Shown here one piece after another: positions 57,502 through 64,000 of a DNA stretch of 64,000 nucleotides (position 1 is its first letter; each line of letters starts with the position of its first letter). Under the pieces are notes generated by a model. It worked only from the letters and a program-made list of their open reading frames with translations. It was not told where the DNA came from and ran no database searches. The position numbers and the translations under genes are program-made. The DNA is from Microstegium vimineum (lineage: Eukaryota > Streptophyta > Magnoliopsida > Poales > Poaceae). The DNA lies in contig CM039137.1 of assembly GCA_022036555.1 (NCBI GenBank), positions 26,157,862 to 26,221,861 of the forward strand, written 5' to 3'.

Positions 57502-58176
57502 ATCTGATGCGCGCCGTCCACTGCTGCTCTTAAATTGCTCCTTCAGATGAACAAGATTCGTTGATTCTTTGCCAGTCTGTTCTATGATGTACTCTATTGC
57601 TTTCATTCTTTTGTACTACTGTGTACTAAGATGCGTTCAACCAAAAATGTTCATTGTCAAAGCAAATATGTATTGCTTTTGTTGCCTTAGCTACTAGTAT
57701 TTGGATGTACATTCATCAAATTTGATGCAAGCAGGCTGTAAAACCAAATTTCTTCACAAAAGTGTCATTTGAAAAGCAAACAAGTAAAAAATATGTATGC
57801 CAGAATTGGCATAATGTTCACAGCACACAACAGGTTGCAGATGGGCAATTTCAGAACAAATGCCTTGCGTTAACAATAGGACAGATGCATGCTAATCACA
57901 TCAAGGCCAAATAATTGAACTGAATATCCTTCGTGAATAAACCTACTTTCCACCTAAATTACATGTCCAACACTGGAAACAAAATCCAGATCTCCATGTT
58001 CTCCAAAAAAAACATGTTGCGCTAAGATCACCTTCCATTGGTGATGAACTGATGATGCAAAACTGAGTTGCACTTCCATAGCCTTTCTACATGAACCAAT
58101 GAGCTTTCTGCTCATCTGGTGGGTTCATAGCTTCATTGATCCCTGATCCAACTTTCAGGGTATCTTGATAAAAACT
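57502..58176. other. Convergent intergenic region with both 3' UTRs
   Basis: 3' ends of the membrane-protein gene and FAS1. AT-rich; TGTACT/TGTAAA-type elements at about 57590-57740 could direct polyadenylation of the + gene. No other gene. Confidence 0.5.
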
Positions 58177-61100
58177 CTACTGCTTTGAGGCGAACAGATT
58201 GACCTGAGGGGCTTCGGTGCCACCTTTGCCATTTTGTTGAATGGTTTTAGATTTCGACCGCAACTCAGGAGAAGCTGCCAGAGCATTGACAGCCTCTTCT
58301 GGAGGTAAACATCTCTTCGAGAAGTATGTGGCTATGCTTTTATTCTTCTTGGATTTCACTGAAAAACAAGTAATATGATTCGTAAGAAGATTTTCCAAGG
58401 ACAATTATGCAGGGATCCTACTTCTGAAACAAAAGCAAATTAATTAATACAAGTACCTGGTGACGAATCCAATCCTAACTTGTCAAGAATCTCTTTCTTT
58501 ACCTGCAAAGAAACAAAGGCAACTTCAGTACATAACATGCACAATCCATTTTGCCCTTTGGAAGTGTACTAAACAAAATCATGCCACTGACAAAGAAGCT
58601 ACAAATAATCAGGCACGGGATTTTTTTTTTCAATGTGAAAGTATCCTCACCTTCCAATGGTTGTCAATAAAGTCAGATATCTCCCTCACTTTACGATTCA
58701 GTTGAGTCTTTGGAACATTTGGAAATTTGTGCTGCAGTAATTCCACCACCTTGTGGATACCATCTCGACATGATCTTATCACCTGGACCTGCATTGGGGT
58801 TAAAGCAAAATGAGAACTACAGCTGCACATCTTCAAACAATAGAGATACCAATTGCTAATATTCACTCAGTGCTTACAATTTCTGGCAGGTCAGTTTCTG
58901 GTATAGCAGATGCCGCCCCAGGAGAGCCATTCTTCACATTGGGCTGGTTAATTTCCTCCACAGTTGCAGACGAGCTGTCGGTTAGAGGCACATCAACAAC
59001 TGCACCTCCTGGACAGATGCGCATTGAAAGAACTTGCAAGCATAGCTGTTCGATCTTTGCCGTTCCCTTGAGGTCTTCAGCAGTCAGTAATTCAGTTTTT
59101 TCATGATTTAGGTTGGATATAATAAGAGGTTGGCTCTTCCGGAGAGCTTGCTCAGTCAAAGTGTTCAAGACTCTTTGTTGACGCAGTAGAGACCTGAACT
59201 CTTCAACTTCTGTACACTGACCAGTTGGTGAGCTACTGGCTTCCTCATCTTTATCATCCAATAGGCTTTCAATTTGTATCCCCTGCAGGAAGTAAACTCC
59301 AACAGTGAAACAAAGAATATTGCACATTTAATTGAGGAATGATAGCACCTGGCATCACATATTGTAGGACCAAGATTACTAAAATAATGATCATGAATTA
59401 GATAGGAACTTCAATGGTAGGATCACAAACCATAGGATTATAACCACTAGAATCATAATATCCTATTCCTAGATTATACTTAATAGTCATAGAATCAACA
59501 CAATCAACTAAGATTGTGAAGTTATAAAATAAGATGACAGAATCACAGTTTTAACAACTATGGGTAGAACAGATATGAAAGTGCATCATAACTCAAAAAA
59601 AGCACACAGATGGATTCATACATAGAACTTGTGTACACTTGTTTTATCCCACTATTTTATTTTCCTGCAAGCACAACACTTAACCATGGAATACAATTCT
59701 CACTGTTATCATCCCTTCAGCAGATATATAAAAGATTACTAGATAATCTATGTAGGGTTTGAGATAAGACTACTGGAGTTTTGCTGGTTTGATACCTAAC
59801 GCATAGCAGGTTAACCAGTATTTGGTTCACACTTTTGTCAATAAAAGTGGTATGTGGCTTTACAAATTAAAACTAGCATGGAAAGTTGCATTGCACCAAG
59901 ACAAATGAGGTACTCAAATTAGAAAAGGAGACATCACTTATTTAATATATACCTCATTGTCTGAGAGATAGCCATCAGGAACAAAAAAGCTATCTTCATC
60001 ATCTTCATCTGTAACTTTGGAATCCTCTTCCATAAATTCATCATTATCCTTCTCACAGTCAGAAAGACTCTCACCAGGATCCTCCTGTGTAGAAAACAAA
60101 ATATGAACTTCTTACCAAAAGAGAGAAAAAGATGCTAGAATATCAGCAATTACCTCTTCCCATTCATCATCACTATCAACCTCGTAGTCAAGATCAGGAT
60201 CCATCTTAAGTGGACACCTTGGACCAATAACAGCACTGCAGATAATTGTAGAATAAATCATGATGTAGCACTAAAATGTAAGGCGATGAAAAATTTTAGG
60301 CAGCATGAATATTGAAATGCCAACCTTTTCTTCCTCCAGGATCCATAATACGCTGGCCTGTTACTTTTGTCAAATTGTAGAAGCTTCTTTCTAATTAATC
60401 TAGTTTGCAGAGGTTTAGGGTTACTGGTGCCATGACATTGCACATCAGGAGCCTGTAGCATGTCAATGTCACTTTCAAGCTTATCAAGTTCATTGTCCTG
60501 ACTTGAATTGTGGCCACTATCTTCATTTGGAGTGGAAAGCATTTCATCAACCATATCATCTGAGGATTTCTGAAGCTTCAGCTCTTTAAATGCCACCATC
60601 TTGGGCTTGCATCTTATACCCCATCTGGAGGACCTATTGTAGCTAGATAGCTTCTTCCAACCAGTGACCTGCAACCTGTAACCAATGTCCATTAAATCAC
60701 TTCAGTTTTAGTTAGTGTGAAAGTGAAAGAACAGAGTTCAGGAAATGTTACTAACCTCCGAAGATCCTCTAAAACCCAGCTCTCTTGTTGAGACAATGAA
60801 GAATCAATTTTTGATGTGGTTGCTGGTATTGTGTCTTTGTTATCATTGGATGGATCGTCAGCTGAGTTGTTCTCTCCAGGTTTTTGAAGTTTTCCGCTGT
60901 CTTTCTTACTTTTGAAAAAACGTTCCATCATAGAAGCTTGTTTTTGAATGGCTAGTTGCTTCTTGAGTTGTGCAGCTTCCTTCTCAAGGCGCTTCTGTTC
61001 TTTCTCAACATCCTCTTGCTGTTTTTTCTGTTGTTTCTTTGTTTCAGCTTCTTCCTTTTCACGACGCTTCTGTTCTTTCAGTGCTTCCTCTTCCTGCTTC

Positions 61101-63260
61101 TTTTGTTGTTTCTTACCTTCAGCCTCCTCCTTTTCACGTCTCTTCTGTTCTCTTAGGGCCTCTTCTTGCTGTTTCTTTTGCAGTTTTCTCATCTGAGCTT
61201 CTTCTTTCTCCTGGCGCTTTATTTCCTTCTCCACTTGTTTTTGTGCTTTCTGAATCTCTTTTTCCTGGAATTCAACAATATAACATTACTAGATTGTGGG
61301 AAAAGCAATTGTGTGTGATTTCAATGACTCACTGTTGCTGTAATATTATGACATGCTCTCAAGAAAAAGGGGAAAAAAGAACAAAGCACAGCTACAAGCA
61401 CTATATGCACTGAATAAACAAAATTATAAAATAAACATGCAAAACAGTCATCTCATCATATCAAACCTATTAAAAATACTACCATTCCTTTTATCATTGT
61501 CATACCTGATTACCCAAAAGTTAGGCTACACACTATCTGAATTTAAGGAAGTGTCTAGGTAAAGGATACACTGAAGTGCTATTAATGCAAAAAAAAATTA
61601 TGGTTTTTAGTTGTCCACATTGACATTCAAACAAACCAAACATTGTCATTTGGAAGAAGATAAGCTAAAAAATGCAATTGTTGAAATGCTATTAGAATGG
61701 CTCAAGCACAGTGCAATTAGTGAATCAAGTACTTACATTAGCAGGCGAGTTTCCATTCTGCAGCTCAGAGACACTAGTATCCTCAAGTTTTCTAACATTT
61801 TGGTCATTTTTCTCTGTCTTCAATAGCTTAACTGCTGATCCAGCATCTTTCACACCCCTTTATTGAAAAAGCTTACACATTAGGACTTCCAGAAACTAAG
61901 GGAGAAAAGAAAATGGGCATGTGAATTCATACAAATGCATCAGCAATATGCAAGAGAGTACACACCGTTCTGTGTTCTTTTGTGTAGCTCTTTCCACTAT
62001 TGATCTGATTCCTTCCAGATCCAGTGATTTGTTTAATTTTAATGATGCTTTTTTTAGATCATTTACTTGGACATAAGCTCCTGGGTTTTCAAGAACCGAC
62101 AAAGTTGCTGCCAGGGATACATTTGATCAGTGAGTGGGCCAGTATAAATAAGGAATAGAGAATAAATGTCACAGGTTTTATGAATACATGCATAGATATA
62201 AGTTGATTTAGCATAAAGCTAGTTTGAAAGTAATTGACAGCAATGCATACCAGTTCACTAAAATAAAACAGAAAATCATACCAAATTTCTTCCTGTTGGG
62301 AAGAAAAACATGTCATGTATTGGAAGAATTGGACAGACTCTCATTATATTATCTATAGGAAAATGGAATGTGCAAATACAGGCAGCAAAAATTGTGGATA
62401 AAAATGTGAGTAAGAACAAGGTTGTCCTTACAATAGATGGCAGTGATTCTCTCATGGATTTTCTTTCTGACAGATCTCCGTGTACTCAGAATGCTGCGTG
62501 CTTTGACAGGCAACAATCTCAGATCTCTTATCTGCATATGCATTTAAAGGATTCGGTCTTTTTTAAAAAGGTAAAAAACAATATAATCAAAAGAACACAA
62601 ATTGTGAAGTAACATCCAACTTACCTCCCAGCACCAAAGAGCCGACTCTGATTCATCTTCTAACACATCAGCGTCCAGGGAAGGTTTCCCGTACATCATC
62701 CTCTGCCCAGCGAGCAGCACAGAGCTACGGACTGAAGCCACAGACACACCCTCCAATCCCTTCAACTTTTCATATATCTCGTCCACCAACTTGGTCAGCC
62801 CAAGACTGCTCTCCTCAAGCAAGCAGCCAACCATCCCGTTGACGGACAGGTTCCCACCGTCAAGCTGCATCTTGCGGTCAGAAACCTCCTTGTAATACTT
62901 GAAGAACCCCTCGAGTTCCTGCCGGCACCTGGCAACGAGAGCGTCCTTATCCGCAGCAGCAATCACTGGGCTATTGGAAGCCCTCTTCCGCTTCAGCTGC
63001 TTCTGCACCTCCATAACGGTGTCCGCCAGCGTAGGAGGAGACTGCTGTGCTGCCGCCACCGGCTGGTCTGATGGTGCCTGAACCGGGGAGTCATCGATGG
63101 CCATCGAATCACCCGACCCGAGCTCAGCGGATTGGTTGAGAACAACGGGACCACTGACCTGCATCTGCGATTGGCCCAAATCGTCCCGTGGCCCGGCGCC
63201 GTCGCGGTCAGGGGCCTCTTCATGGCGAGCAACACCGAGAACAATGGCGCCGCTTTCCAT
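58177..63260 (-). CDS. FAS1: Chromatin assembly factor 1 large subunit (FAS1/p150)
   Basis: Twelve coding exons on the - strand: 63260-62625, 62531-62432, 62107-61966, 61857-61737, 61264-60756, 60675-60325, 60235-60154, 60084-59953, 59282-58878, 58788-58651, 58502-58457 and 58358-58177 (TAG). Phases are consistent, with GT-AG introns, giving 947 residues. Residues about 334-440 form the Lys/Glu/Arg-rich (KER) helix (EKEEAEGKKQQKKQEEE), followed by the conserved MERFF motif near 447. Around 606 is RPAYYGSW, and about 625-690 is the acidic ED region (DPDLDYEVDSDDEWEEED). The C-terminus (about 827-890) is winged-helix-like. With FAS2 and MSI1 it deposits H3-H4 behind replication forks. The full family length and intact motifs indicate a functional gene. 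Confidence 0.93.
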
Positions 63261-63767
63261 CGTGGAGGGTTGGATCTTGCAACTGCTACTCTAGGAACAA
63301 ACAGCGCATTCCTCTATTCAATCCGTGCTCAGACACTGGTCTACTCTACTGAACCTGGATCAATCAAGATAGCGAAAAACGGAGGCATGGCGTTACAAAC
63401 ACAGTAGTGTACTAGGATTTCGCACGACACAGAAACTGCAACCGATGGCTTTGGAGAGAGATGGGGGGAGAAATAAACTGCAAGGAAGCCCATTCCTGCA
63501 CCAGTTCAGAGCCGCACCTGCAGATTCGCGGAGTCCAAGCACCTGAGGATGGCGCGACGAGTGCAACCGGAGGAGGCGCCGAGGCGGCGTCCGCGTTGGC
63601 GGCGGGGCGGTGGGCGGTGGATCTGGATTTGAGGCGCGGGGTGGGAGCTGGAGAAGATTGGAGATTTGGAGGAGAGGAGGAGCCGAACCGGGAAGGGAGT
63701 ATTTGTAAAGGGAGGTGGGCGCGCGCGCGAGGGGAAGGAGAAGGGGGGCCGGCGCGGCGCGCAAATG
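63261..63767 (-). promoter_or_regulatory. FAS1 5' UTR and proximal promoter
   Basis: Divided into an AT-balanced part next to the ATG and a very GC-rich part (63480-63760). No clear TATA box; open frames here on both strands are compositional. A 5' UTR intron is possible but not demonstrable. Confidence 0.5.
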
Positions 63768-63775
63768 TTTCCCGC
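63768..63775 (+). promoter_or_regulatory. E2F-type site upstream of FAS1
   Basis: TTTCCCGC matches the E2F consensus TTTSSCGC exactly. A one-mismatch site, CTTCCCGC, lies at 63815-63822. FAS1 of Arabidopsis is a known E2F target, so the sites fit S-phase expression. Confidence 0.6.
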
Positions 63776-64000
63776 GGCCGGCGGTTTCAATAATTTTTCG
63801 TTTCGTGATTTTGGCTTCCCGCGGGACGGCCGCCGCCGTTGATCGAGCGGTCGCTGATGGAGCCCTGCCACGTGTCTGCTACAAGCCCAGCTCCACCCCG
63901 GCCGCACGTTTAGGCCTGGCCCATGTTTAGACGGTCCGGTAGTCCAGTTCCTAATTCTACTCCCTCCATTTTAAATTATAATTTATTTGATTTTTTTAAC
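63776..64000. other. Upstream flank of FAS1
   Basis: Contains the second E2F-like site; the last 50 bases turn AT-rich (CTCCCTCCATTTTAAATTATAA), the common start of a Stowaway/Mariner-type element in grasses. Too short to call. Confidence 0.35.

Noticed and set aside
56977..57606. 209-codon - frame opposite the membrane-protein gene
   Set aside because: Glu/Gly/Arg-rich antisense of a GC-rich ORF; the + frame has helices and a good start context.
60948..61413. Ser/Cys/Phe-rich + frames over FAS1 exon 5
   Set aside because: Mirror of the Lys/Glu-rich KER repeats on the other strand.
1..64000. CRISPR arrays, rRNA genes, tRNA genes or bacterial operons
   Set aside because: None seen; the only tRNA-like hit is an isolated B box at about 27044.

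Overview
This is nuclear DNA from a grass. The evidence is intron-rich plant genes, GC-rich 5' exons typical of grasses, Sirevirus-type Copia elements with grass-style LTRs, a Tat-lineage Gypsy element, CACTA and Mutator-like ends, and a FAS1-type chromatin assembly gene. A panicoid or andropogonoid grass seems most likely, but that is an inference. No bacterial features, rRNA genes or CRISPR arrays are present, and I found no tRNA gene.

Three real genes lie at the two edges. At the left, on the + strand (1-4265, its 5' end outside the window), is a chloroplast rhodanese-like gene of the CAS type with 12 visible coding exons, including two GC-AG introns. At the right, on the + strand (57013-57501), is a small intron-less gene for a four-helix membrane protein. 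Tail to tail with it, on the - strand (58177-63260), is a 12-exon gene whose reading frame gives a 947-residue FAS1 (large subunit of chromatin assembly factor 1), with E2F-like sites upstream.

The 52 kb between them is a stack of mobile DNA. A degenerate Sirevirus-type Copia element A (6562-21482, - strand, target duplication TAAAC) sits in older LTR remnants and carries an env-like third ORF and a solo LTR (19523-20762, duplication CGGAG) inside its own 5' LTR. From 22 to 28 kb lie degraded genic and repeat fragments: a frameshifted gene of unknown function, a short-LTR remnant, a CACTA end, a copy of part of the left-edge CAS-like gene including its intron, and an antisense piece of a LEA-2-like gene. 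That LEA-2-like piece is split by Copia element B (28009-53657, - strand, duplication CCGGC). Element B is itself split in its protease region by Gypsy element C (33667-49754, + strand, two 1340-base LTRs, duplication TGATT). Element C carries a spliced-looking antisense gene downstream of pol. The other half of the LEA-2-like piece (53663-53925) follows, then a second, decayed copy of the unknown gene and its 3' flank.

The insertion order reads directly from the nesting: mosaic of gene fragments, then Copia B, then Gypsy C; separately old LTRs, then Copia A, then the solo-LTR element. Imperfect inverted repeats of about 150 bases at 4579-4725 and 56189-56366 face each other across the whole mosaic, so it may be a heavily invaded Mutator-like (Pack-MULE-type) element; this is a hypothesis, not a result.
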